The translations under genes and the position numbers were made by a program. 53,202 nucleotides of DNA from the NCBI GenBank assembly GCA_020697295.1, contig JAJFBF010000022.1, positions 1 to 53,202 on the forward strand, read 5' to 3'. The DNA is from Moraxellaceae bacterium (GTDB lineage: Bacteria; Pseudomonadota; Gammaproteobacteria; Pseudomonadales; Moraxellaceae). How positions within the stretch are numbered: position 1 is the stretch's first letter; every line of letters starts with the position of its first letter. Below the pieces are notes generated by a model. The model ran no database searches. It worked only from the letters and a program-made list of their open reading frames with translations, and was not told the origin of the DNA. Of the stretch, positions 1 to 9,400 are shown piece by piece.

Positions 1-438
1 ATCGCCGACTCGCGCATGATCGTGATGGGCCAGGAATTCGCCCTGATCATGATGTTGTGCGGCACCTGGGATGCCATCGCCAAGCTCGAGGCCCAGCTGC
101 CCAACCTCGGCAAGCGCCTCAGCCTGGTCATCACCTCCAAGCGCACCGAGCCGCGCGCCGTACAGACCGAGGCCATGCCCTACAACGTGCATGTGATCGC
201 GCTGGACAACCCCGGCATCGTGCACGAGATCGCCAACTTCTTCGCCATCCAGGGCATCAACATCGAGGCCATGGAAACCAGCACCTACGCCGCGCCCCAT
301 ACCGGCTCGCCCATGTTCGCCCTGAGCATGACGGTGAACATCCCGGCGCGCCTGCATGTGGCCACGCTGCGCGAGAACTTCATGCTCTTCTGCGACGACC
401 GCAACCTCGACGCCATCATCGAGCCCTACAAGAGCTGA
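1..438 (+). CDS. gcvR: Glycine cleavage system regulator GcvR-type ACT-domain protein (5' truncated)
   Basis: The reading frame is open from the window edge, so the N-terminus is missing; about 145 residues are visible, while the family is usually about 170-185. The visible part contains the end of a first ACT domain (AIAKLEAQLPNLGKRLSL) and a complete second ACT domain starting at YNVHVIALDNPGIVHEIAN and continuing through INIEAMETSTY. GcvR proteins are small double-ACT proteins; in Escherichia coli GcvR binds GcvA and, with glycine as signal, controls the glycine cleavage operon. A bcp gene follows on the same strand, the same order as in Pseudomonas, where dapA usually lies upstream. A hairpin terminator sits 26 bases after the stop. 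The family call is safe. Whether it still controls gcv genes, rather than acting as a generic ACT regulator, is inferred. Confidence 0.88.
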   Translation: MADSRMIVMGQEFALIMMLCGTWDAIAKLEAQLPNLGKRLSLVITSKRTEPRAVQTEAMPYNVHVIALDNPGIVHEIANFFAIQGINIEAMETSTYAAPHTGSPMFALSMTVNIPARLHVATLRENFMLFCDDRNLDAIIEPYKS

Positions 439-463
439 GACCGGCCCGGGCCCCGCGCGATTC

Positions 464-487
464 AACGGCACTTTCGGGTGCCGTTTT
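464..487 (+). terminator. Rho-independent terminator after gcvR
   Basis: An 8-bp perfect stem, AACGGCAC (464-471) with GTGCCGTT (478-485), has a six-base loop TTTCGG and is followed by Ts. It separates gcvR from bcp, so bcp likely has its own promoter in the remaining roughly 240 bases. That spacer also contains a second inverted repeat, GGTTTCC (524-530) with GGAAACC (542-548), of unknown role. Confidence 0.75.
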
Positions 488-736
488 CAGTGGTGTCCCG
501 GAGGCCCGCGGCCCCGAGGGAAGGGTTTCCTGCCCCGGCGGGGAAACCTCCTGGCACACGGGCCCATCCCCCCCGCGCCGGCTCCGGGCGCCCTACTTCC
601 GCCGGGCGACCAGGGCACGAGGCACTCAGCCTACCCCTGGCTGCGACAAAACCGGTGAAAACCCCGCCCCTGCCTACTTGGCTTGGGCCGGCTTCTTCGC
701 TAGCGTGCCCACTTTCCCCCTGCACAGGACACTCCC

Positions 737-1207
737 ATGCCCCTCGCGATTGGCGATGCCGTTCCCGATTTCCGCCTGCCCGCCACCAGCAACAAGGAAG
801 TCCTGCTGTCCGCCCTGCGCGGCTGGCATGTGGTGCTGTATTTCTATCCCAAGGACTCGACCCCGGGCTGCACGCTAGAAGGCCAGCAGTTCCGCGACCT
901 GTTCGAGGACTTCAAGGCCGCCCGCTGCATGATCCTGGGCGTCTCGCGCGACAGCCTGAAGGCGCACGAGAACTTCAAGGAGAAGCAGTGCTTCCCCTTC
1001 GAGCTGATCAGCGACAGCAACGAGGAGCTGTGCCAGCTCTTTGACGTCATCAAGATGAAGAACATGTACGGCAAGCAGGTGCAGGGCATCGAGCGCAGTA
1101 CCTTCCTGATCGACCAGGACGGCGTGCTGCGGGGGGAATGGCGCAAGGTGAAGGTGGAGGGCCATGCACAGGCCGTGCTGGAGGCGGTGCGCCAGCTCAA
1201 GGCCTGA
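737..1207 (+). CDS. bcp: Thioredoxin-dependent peroxiredoxin, Bcp/PrxQ family
   Basis: A 156-residue cytosolic thiol peroxidase that reduces hydrogen peroxide and organic or lipid hydroperoxides. The peroxidatic cysteine is Cys45 in the signature PKDSTPGCT (38-46), and the conserved FRDL follows at 52-55. The resolving cysteine found five residues later in the E. coli enzyme is absent: position 50 is Gln. The protein therefore works either as a 1-Cys enzyme or with another cysteine (Cys64, or those near residues 86 and 100). The start ATG at 737 has an AGGA eight bases upstream. The gene follows gcvR, as in Pseudomonas. A 9-bp GC hairpin (1225-1233 with 1240-1248) lies after the stop but has no T-tract. 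Confidence 0.93.
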   Translation: MPLAIGDAVPDFRLPATSNKEVLLSALRGWHVVLYFYPKDSTPGCTLEGQQFRDLFEDFKAARCMILGVSRDSLKAHENFKEKQCFPFELISDSNEELCQLFDVIKMKNMYGKQVQGIERSTFLIDQDGVLRGEWRKVKVEGHAQAVLEAVRQLKA

Positions 1208-1350
1208 GGCCGCTGGCGATGCCAGGCCCCGGGAAGCTGCCCGGGGCCGGGTCAGCAAGGGATCAGAATGACGGGGCAGGCGACCGGAAATCCGGCTACC
1301 GCCGCCCTGGTCCCGGGAGCCTGTCGCGGCTGGAGCCCTTGTCTATTGAG

Positions 1351-1374
1351 GGTCGGGATAAATCCCGACCTACA
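1351..1374. repeat. Dispersed palindromic intergenic repeat, copy 1
   Basis: This is an imperfect palindrome built around GTCGGGATAAATCCCGAC and followed by CTAC. The same 22 bases occur again at 33614-33635 in another intergenic gap. Both copies lie outside genes and near the ends of converging or same-strand genes, as REP-type elements do. This copy lies between bcp and tusA, ten bases beyond the tusA stop. Confidence 0.7.
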
Positions 1375-1383
1375 GAGAGACAG

Positions 1384-1626
1384 TCAGTCCTCGGGCTTTT
1401 TCCGGATCAGGAAATAGAACTCCGTTTCGCCTTCGGTGATGTCCATGAGCTGGTGGCCGCTCTGGCGCAGGAACGCCTGGAAGTCCCGGACAGATGCCGG
1501 GTCGGTGGTCCATACCTCGATTTCCTCGCCGGCGGTCAGGCCATGAAGGGCCTGTTTGAGCTTCAGAAGCGGCATGGGACAACGCAGGCCCCGTGCGTCG
1601 AGCTGGCGGGTAGGGTCATCGGACAT
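1384..1626 (-). CDS. tusA: TusA/SirA-family sulfur carrier protein
   Basis: An 80-residue protein with the diagnostic CPxP motif: LRCPMPLLKLKQAL, sulfur-accepting Cys16 followed by Pro-Met-Pro. TusA proteins carry persulfide sulfur from cysteine desulfurase to partners such as the tRNA 2-thiouridylation relay or molybdoenzymes. The frame stays open five codons further to a GTG at 1641. The ATG at 1626 is preferred because the family starts about 15 residues before the CPxP motif. The gene is divergent from the M48 protease at 1714, a pairing familiar from Pseudomonas. The perM-type permease gene that I recall near this position in Pseudomonas is absent here. Confidence 0.88.
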   Translation of the reverse strand: MSDDPTRQLDARGLRCPMPLLKLKQALHGLTAGEEIEVWTTDPASVRDFQAFLRQSGHQLMDITEGETEFYFLIRKKPED

Positions 1627-1713
1627 ATAAGAAATCACCACAGCAGGCAGATGCGGCGGAACTGGGGTTCCGCCAGAATAGTGCGGCCATCATAACCCTG
1701 TGTTCCCCTGCGG

Positions 1714-3168
1714 ATGAAACCCCTCTTTGCGTCCTTTGTCATGCTTCTGGCCTTCGCCTTTGCCGCCCCGGCCGTTGCCGAGGTGCGCGGCACTGACCTG
1801 CCCGACCTGGGCGATGGCGCCGGCGTCACCATCACGCCTACCCAGGAGTACCTGCTCGGACGGCATTTCCTGCGCCAGCTGCGGGGCCAGACTGCCCCCG
1901 TGGCCGACCCGCTGGTACAGGAATACCTCGAGCGCCTCTGCTACCGGCTGGCCTTCAACAGCCCGCTGCAACATCCCGACCTCAGCCTCGTCATCCTGCG
2001 CGACCCCAACATCAATGCCTTTGCGGTGCCGGGCGGCGTGATCGGCGTCAATGTCGGCCTGCTGCTGCATGCCGAGAACGAGGCCGAACTCTCCTCGGTG
2101 CTCTCGCATGAGCTGGGCCACCTGAGCCAGCGTCATTTCATCCGGCGCCTGGCCGACAACAAGCAGAACGCCTGGATGACCCTGGCGGGCTTCCTGACCA
2201 CCATCGCCCTCGCCTCCGCCGGCAATTCCGAGGGCGCCTTTGCCGTCAACGCCGCCACCCAGGCCGCGCTCATCGACCGCCGCCTGGCCTACAGCCGCCA
2301 GTTCGAGCAGGAGGCCGACCGCATCGGCATGCAGACCCTGGTCGATGCCGGCATGGACCCGCACGCCATGCCCACCTTCTTCCAGCGCATGGAACGGCAA
2401 TCACGCGTCGCCGGCAGCATTCCGGAATTCGTGCTGACGCATCCGCTCACCGCCTCGCGCATCGCCGACACCTATAACCGCGCCAAGCAGTATCCCGACA
2501 AGCTGGCCCAGGATTCGCTCGACTACCAGCTCGCCCGCCAGCGCTTCCGGGTGCTGTACATGGCCGACGGCAATAGTGGCATCCAGCAGTTCCAGCGCCA
2601 GCTTGCCGGCCTCAACCCTGCCAGCGACCGCGCCCGCCTCAGCCGCCTGGGCCTCACCCTGGCGCTGCTGCGCGAGCGTCAGTACGACAAGGCGCGCGAA
2701 GCCATCGCCCCGCTGCTGGAAGGGGGCACGCCGCGCATCGACTACGTGATCGCCGCCGCCGAGATCGAGCTGGCCGAGCGTCGCTACGCCGATGCCGCCC
2801 GCCTGCTGCAGCCCGCGCTCTCGCTAAACCCCGACAACTACCCGCTGACCATGTACTACGCCCGCGCCAAAATCTCCGAAGGCCAGCCCGAGGCCGTGCT
2901 CGGAAAGCTGGAAGCACTGGCCCGCGAGCGCCAGGACGACCCGAATGTCTGGCGCATGCTGGTCGACGGCTATACCGCCAGCAAGAACACCATGGGTGTG
3001 TACCGCAGCCGTGCCGAGTCGTATTTCCTGAACGGCGATGACGAGCGCGCCATCGAGCAGTTGCGCATCGCCAGCGAGAGCGTGAAGGACAATTACCCGC
3101 AGTATGCGAAGTTGCAGAAGCGGATGCGGGAGATGCAGGCGGCGAAGGAAGGGATCAAGGGGGACTAG
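1714..3168 (+). CDS. bepA: Periplasmic M48 metalloprotease with TPR-like C-terminus (BepA/YfgC type)
   Basis: A 484-residue protein. Residues 1-22 form a signal peptide ending APAVA. The zinc site is HELGH at 132-136 with the third ligand Glu200 in EQEADRIG, both typical of M48 peptidases. A helical TPR-like half follows from about residue 280 (LARQRFRVLY, YDKAREAI, RYADAARLL, DDERAIEQL). In E. coli, BepA degrades or assists stalled outer-membrane assembly substrates such as LptD at the BAM complex. The domain order here (protease, then TPR) and the length match that family. The gene converges on the giant RTX gene, with a strong hairpin between them. No clear Shine-Dalgarno precedes the ATG. 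Confidence 0.9.
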   Translation: MKPLFASFVMLLAFAFAAPAVAEVRGTDLPDLGDGAGVTITPTQEYLLGRHFLRQLRGQTAPVADPLVQEYLERLCYRLAFNSPLQHPDLSLVILRDPNINAFAVPGGVIGVNVGLLLHAENEAELSSVLSHELGHLSQRHFIRRLADNKQNAWMTLAGFLTTIALASAGNSEGAFAVNAATQAALIDRRLAYSRQFEQEADRIGMQTLVDAGMDPHAMPTFFQRMERQSRVAGSIPEFVLTHPLTASRIADTYNRAKQYPDKLAQDSLDYQLARQRFRVLYMADGNSGIQQFQRQLAGLNPASDRARLSRLGLTLALLRERQYDKAREAIAPLLEGGTPRIDYVIAAAEIELAERRYADAARLLQPALSLNPDNYPLTMYYARAKISEGQPEAVLGKLEALARERQDDPNVWRMLVDGYTASKNTMGVYRSRAESYFLNGDDERAIEQLRIASESVKDNYPQYAKLQKRMREMQAAKEGIKGD

Positions 3169-3361
3169 GGCGACTTCCCGCGTTTGTACTCTGCCACGGC
3201 AGGCCCTGCCTCCCACGTATCAGCAAAGGACAATCCTCTCCGGAGCAGCAATCGCATCATGGCAGGCACTGCGCTGCTGAAGTTGTGCTGATTTCAATGC
3301 GCAGCTCTGGGGTCTTTGTCCCTGACCATCACGACCAGCACCGGCGCATGCGCGTATCCCC

Positions 3362-3395
3362 ATGAAAAATGCCCGCAACGGCGGGCATTTTTCAT
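3362..3395. terminator. Bidirectional terminator between bepA and the RTX gene
   Basis: A 15-bp perfect inverted repeat, ATGAAAAATGCCCGC (3362-3376) with GCGGGCATTTTTCAT (3381-3395), has an AACG loop and an A/T run on each side. It can therefore stop transcription from either direction. It lies between the convergent stops at 3168 and 3436. Nothing else is recognised in this 267-base gap. Confidence 0.85.
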
Positions 3396-3435
3396 TCAGG
3401 GCAATAGCGCCGTAGCGCCAGGAATCCCGCCAGTC

Positions 3436-6400
3436 TCAAGCGACCTGCCAGCTGGCCGCGAGCACCGTATCCAGTTGCTGGTGCTGCGCGGCTGACAGCG
3501 TGGTCTGCCCGAGCGGAGGCGGCGTCATGGTCGCCATGGCCTGGACCAGCTGCTCGACCTGGCTGTCCACCAGACTGTAGCCATCGGCCAGACGGATAGT
3601 CTCGACATGGTTGCTACTTCCGCCGTACCAGTTGCTGATGGTCACCTTGTCGCTGCTGCCGATGACGCTGACTTCAAGATTGTTGCTGACCTGCCGGAAC
3701 CAGAGCTGGTCCTGGGCAATTCCCGCCTCCAGCAGCAGCACGTCCTGATTGCCTGCGGTGCTGTCACTGTCAACCACGGTGTCGGCGCCACTTCCTCGCC
3801 CGAACAGGTAAGTGTCGTCGCCAGCCATGCCGGTCAGGATGTTGCCGGCAGAGTTTCCGCACAGGTGGTTGGCCAGGATATTGCCGGTACCGTTGATGCC
3901 AAGGCCGCCCGTGAGCAACAGGTCTTCGACGTTGGCCGACAACGTATGAGTCACCCCGGCCTGCACGCTGTCCCGGCCCCCCCCCGCATTTTCCTGAACG
4001 ATGTCTTTAATATTGTCCACGACAAAGGTGTCATCGCCCTGCCCCCCAGCCAGGGTGTCGATGCCCAGCCCCCCGATGAGTGTGTCATTGCCCGCACCTC
4101 CGCCCAGGATATCGGCGCCATCATCTCCATTCAGCACGTTGTCAAAGGAATTACCGGTGATCTTGTTGGCCACGGCATTACCGGTGCCCCGCAGGACTGT
4201 ACCGTATTCGGCCAGGGTCAGGTTTTCGAAGTGGGTCGCCAGAGTGTAGTCACAGTAGGCAATGACCGAGTCCGTGCCGGCACTGGCGGCCTCGACCAGT
4301 CGCTCGGACGAAAACACATGGTAGGTGTCGTTGCCCGCGCCGCCTGACAATGTATCGCCACTGCCGCCCTTGCCGTTCAGGATGTCGTCGCCGTTTCCCC
4401 CGTCCAGGGAGTCGTAGATGCCATATCGGGAGTCGTTCCAGCAGCCTTCGAGCGTGTCATTGCCGTCATAGCCATTAGCCCGAAGGGCAAAGCCATTCTC
4501 AATGCCCAGGTAATTGGCCGCGCTGTTGCCCGCAACCGACCAGGCCTGCACCACCAGGACATTGCCGGTCGGCCGCATGACGACTGCATTCTCGAGGTTG
4601 GTTCCGGCCAGGCTATACGATGTGCTGCGGATATGAATCGTATCGACGCCACCAGTCTTGGATTCGGTAATGACGTCAGCCGCATCGACACCGTAATAGG
4701 TGTCGTTTCCGGCCCCGCCAATCAGGGTGTCTTTGGACGTGGAGTACTGCATGTCGAAGAAATTGCTCTGGCTATTGCCCGTCACCTTGATCGACACGCC
4801 ATACGATGAGTATTGGATGCGCTCCACCCACAAGGGGATGGTGTAGGCCCCGCCGCCCAGATAGCTGATCGTATCGTAGCCGCCGCCATCGACTTCAACC
4901 GCCGTGTCGGCAGCCTCGCGGAGATAGTAGGTGTCGTTGTCGGCGCCGCCGGTCAGCGTGTCCCGGGCGCCATCGGCCGTATCGGCGAACAGGCTATCCC
5001 AGCCATTGCCGCCGTCCAGGGAGTCCACGCCGTTGCCGGCGTACAAGGAATCGTCGCCTTCGCCTCCCGAAATTTTATCGTTGCCATCGTCACCGGCAAG
5101 GTAGTCCCGGCCAGCTCCACCGCCCAGCACGTCGTCACCGACACCGCCAAACAGCGTGTCATTTCCGGCGCCCCCGTTCAGGGTGTCGTTGCCGCCGCTC
5201 CCCCAGAGCGTGTCATTGCCGCCATTGGCATTGACGGTATCGTTGCCCCCCAGGACATCAAGCGTATCGTCAAGGTCCAGCAGGATGAGCACATCGTCGC
5301 CTTCACTGAGGGAGGCCTTTGCCAGAAGATCCGAGGACGTCCAGAAGGTCCCGTCCGAGAAGCCGATCCTGAGGGCCGCGAAGCCCGGGCTGGAAGAGTT
5401 GAAGGTAATCCAGTCATCGGAGGCCAGAACCTTGACGGCCATCAGGCTCGAGTTGATGCGGGTGGCCATGACCTGTGACGCCGTCAGGCCTGACATCAAG
5501 ATTGTGTCGCTGCCCACGCCACTGCTGGTCGGCACCGTACTGACCACCTGTATCTGGTCATGGCCGCTGCCCATGCCAAACACATAGGTATCATTGCCGG
5601 CATCCAGCGCCAGGGTGTCGTTGCCCGCGCCGCCATCGATGGTGTCGTCGCCGAGTCCTCCTGCCAGGGTGTCATTGCCGGCCAGGCCCAGGAGGGTGTC
5701 GTTGTCATCCATGCCAACGATGAAATCATCACCGGCGGTCGCCTCAAGCGCCTTGGCACGCGCGGCCGCATAGTTGAAATGCACGCCATCGGCAGAGACG
5801 ATATCCATTCCGGCCGAGAAGCTTCCTCCATCTCTGGCGAAGTAACTCGTCACCTTCACCTGATCCGCGCCATCCCGGGAGGACATGACGAGGGTATTGG
5901 ACTTGTTCCGGAAAACCAGTTCATCCGCGGCATACGCCAGCGCCACGACATCACCGGCATCGTTAAAGCTGTCGATGCTGTCGATGCCATCCCCCTGCGC
6001 GAAGAAATAGGTGTCTACGCCCGCGCCACCGCTGAGATAGTCATTGCCCAAGCCTCCAAGGAGCATGTCCTGTCCATCATCGCCTTGCAGGGAGTCATTC
6101 CCGGCGCCGCCGACCAGCACGTCGTCACCGCCAGCGCCCTGGATGGCGTCGTTGCCCCCCCTGCCGTCCAGCATTTCGCTCAGGCTGGTGCCCGCAACCG
6201 TGTCGGCGCCCTCGGTAAAGGGATACTGGAAGCCCCCGGCAATCATCTGCTCGTAAGTCCGCGTGTAAACCGACCCATCGTCATGGGTGAAATCGAAGTA
6301 TCCCACCACGCTCTTGAACTGGAGCGGAGAGCTCATGGTGAACCCGGCCAGCACCAGTGCGTTATCCGGATCGCCGTCAATGCGGATATTGAGGCTGCAC

Positions 6401-9400
6401 CAGTAGGAGGACCCGGACGGGAAAATCTGCAAGTCGTCAGGGGTGATACCCTTGTCGAAGTGGATCCGGTTCGGTGCGGACAGATTCCCGTTCCCCCAGT
6501 TCACGGTGTCCACGCCATCGCCTCGCCGCATGAAGATCGTATTTCCGCCGCCATTGAGGGTGATGGCATCACTGCCCGCTCCTCCGAAAACGCGGCTTCC
6601 GCCCAGCGTCGCCAGGCTGTCATTGCCCATTCCGCCATAAAGTGCAGTGCCTCTGGTGGTGGCCATCAGGGATAGCGAATCCTCCATGTGGTCGACAAGA
6701 AGTTCGCCAAAATCCATCGAGGCACCACCGCCGATTTCGACCCGGTCGATGGCGCCGTTCAGGCCGCCCTGAATATAAACTCCATCATTGGCGCCGTAGC
6801 GGATAGTGATATCGCCTGCCGTGGCGGCGTTGTGAATGATGATTGCGGACGGATCGACGCCTTCGAAGCGAAGCGTGTCCGTGCCGGAAGCATCGACAAT
6901 CATCTCGTAGGTATTGTCGATAATCTCTCCCTCGCCGGCGCGCAGGACATACATGTCGTTGCCCGCACCACCGTCCTGGTAATCACGGCCAGCACCGCCG
7001 TCCAGGAGATCGTTCTCGTCGCCCGCGCTGATCAGGTCATCGCCAGCCCCACCAGACAGACTGTCATCACCTTCGCCCCCGAAGAGGGTGTCGATGCCGT
7101 CGCCGCCCGCGATAACATCATTGCCCTTACCACCCTCGAGATAGTCGTCACCGGCATCGCCCGCCAGGGTGTCGTAGCCTTCCTCGCCATAGAGCATGTC
7201 GGCGCCTTCGCCACCATAGAGCCGGTCGTCATTGCCATTGCCGTGCAGCTGGTCATACCCCAGACCACCGTACAGCGTGTCCCTGCCCTCGAACTCGCCG
7301 GTGACACCGATCCCGTCGCCAAACAAGAGGTCATCACCGGCCCCGCCCTCCAGGCGATCATCAAAGCCGCCCCCGGTCAGGGTGTCCCTGCCATCGCCTC
7401 CCTCCAGGTGGTCGCTTCCGTGTCTGGCCAACGCCAGAACGGTGGCACTGCTGCCAGTGTTGACGGGAGCACCGCCCCAGGCCACGACGGGTTCGCCGCT
7501 GGCGCCAGCATACTCGTCTCCCCAAAGCTCATCATCGCCGGCGTCACCCTTGAGCCTGTCATCACCACCGCTACCGAGCAGAAAGTCATTGTCCGCTCCG
7601 CCGTAGAGCTTGTCGTTTCCGTAGCGGCCCTGGATCTCGTCGAAATTGCCATCCGCGATCAGGACATCCGCCCCCGTCCCGCCGTGCAAGGTATCGTCGC
7701 CCGCCAGGCCGACGAGATAGTCATCGCCGTCGCCACCATCCAGTTCGTCATTGGCATGGTGCTGCACCGCTTCGGCAAAATGGGTGCTGATATCCTCGAC
7801 AAATGCACTACCGTCGTCATTCAGGCGCAGTACCGGAATGCTCACGACTTCAAAGAAGTCCCCCACCAGATAGTCATTGCCGGCTTCGCCATAGAGGATA
7901 TCGGCGCCGGCCATCCCGAAGAGATAGTCATGGCCATCGCCGCCGCGGAGTACGTCGTTGCCGTACTCCGCCTGGTAGGTTTCCTCAAGCGACGTGCTGC
8001 GGTAGGCGCCCATGAGATCCAGCTGGCTCCAGCGGAAGGCCGCGAAGACCAGGCTGTCGCCAAACAGAAGGTCGTCATTCTCGCCACCGTTGAGAATATC
8101 GCTGCCGGCGCCCCCGAAGAGATGATCGTCGCCGGCCTCGCCCAGCAGGTAGTCGCTGCCGCCCTCGCCATACAACAGGTCGTCGCCGACACCGGCCTCG
8201 ATGACGTCGTCATCGCCCCGGCCCTGCCCGTAGTCGGAGCGCTCGGCCGTGACCAGGCCCACCCGGCCAAAGCGCGCCGGCGCCAGTTGCAGCAGCACCG
8301 GGGTGATCGCGTCAGGGCGTGCGTTGGAGGCCGGCGGCAGGGAGCTGGCCTCGGCCTCGAACCGAACCCAGCCGATGCCGGAGTCGACATAAATCGCTCC
8401 ATCCAGGGGCGGCGGCGCTGTTGCCGGGACGGGAACCATGCCAGCGCGAACCTCGGTTTCCCGCGGATTGCTGTCGCCGTAGAGGATGTCATTACCCAAG
8501 CCGCCCTTGAGCACATCCTGGCCCAGCCCGGCGGCGATAAAGTCATTGCCGCCCTCACCTTCGATCCGGTCCGCGCCGGCCAGGCCATAGAGGGTGTCGT
8601 TGCCCTCGCCGCCGCGGATCTCGTCCTCGCTACCGCTGCCGAGCAACATGTCAGGGCGAGGCAAGGCGCCGGCAGTACCAATGATGTTGCCCAGCGCATC
8701 CCACTGCAGGACGGTGCTGGTGCTGCCGTCTGCGTGAAAGTTGGTGAGCCAGTCAGGATCGACATCGCCGAGTATGAGTTGCGGCAGCAAGGGGCCCGGC
8801 AGGGGTGCCCCCGGGAGCTCGATACCAAGGTCGCCGGGATGAAAATCCTCGATGAATAGTTGGGTGACGTCGACACCGAGGCTGCCCGCAACCGGGTGGA
8901 TCCACAGGCGCAAACCGCCACCGACCTGATTCTCCAGCTCATAGCGGTAGCGCCCGTCGGCCGAGCGCCAGCTGTTGGTCGACTCATGCAGGCCTCCCAC
9001 CAGCAGCTGACCGTCGAGGAATATGCGTCCCTTGCCATCACTGTCCCGCAGGGTGTCGATGCCATCGCCGCGCGCGATACGGTACTCGTCATCGCCGTCG
9101 CCACCCTCGAGGCGATCGGCCTCCAGGCCGCCGATCAATACATCATTGCCCCCCAGACCGCGCAACGTGTCGCGGCCGGCTCCCCCCAGGAGCGTATCGA
9201 CGGCCGACCGTCCCTCGAGCAGGTCATCGCCGAGGCCGCCGTCAAGCTGGCTGCCGCCCAGACCGGCATAGAGCCGGTCCGCAAACTCGCCTCCAACCAG
9301 AGGAGTCTCGGGGGAATTGCTGTCGAACAGCACCTGGCGACGTACTTCGTCGCCCGAGGTCGGCAACACCGTGACTTCGCCGCCCCAGGCCAGATCGCGA

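Noticed and set aside
6688..8859. Long open frame of about 720 codons on the + strand opposite the RTX gene
   Set aside because: Its valine/alanine/isoleucine-rich sequence is the complement of the RTX repeats, with no domain, ribosome site or neighbours to support it.
3800..9291. Regular short repeats that look like a CRISPR or satellite array
   Set aside because: The units are 27-base-like, diverged, in frame, and encode GGxGxDxLx nonapeptides; there are no spacers between identical repeats.
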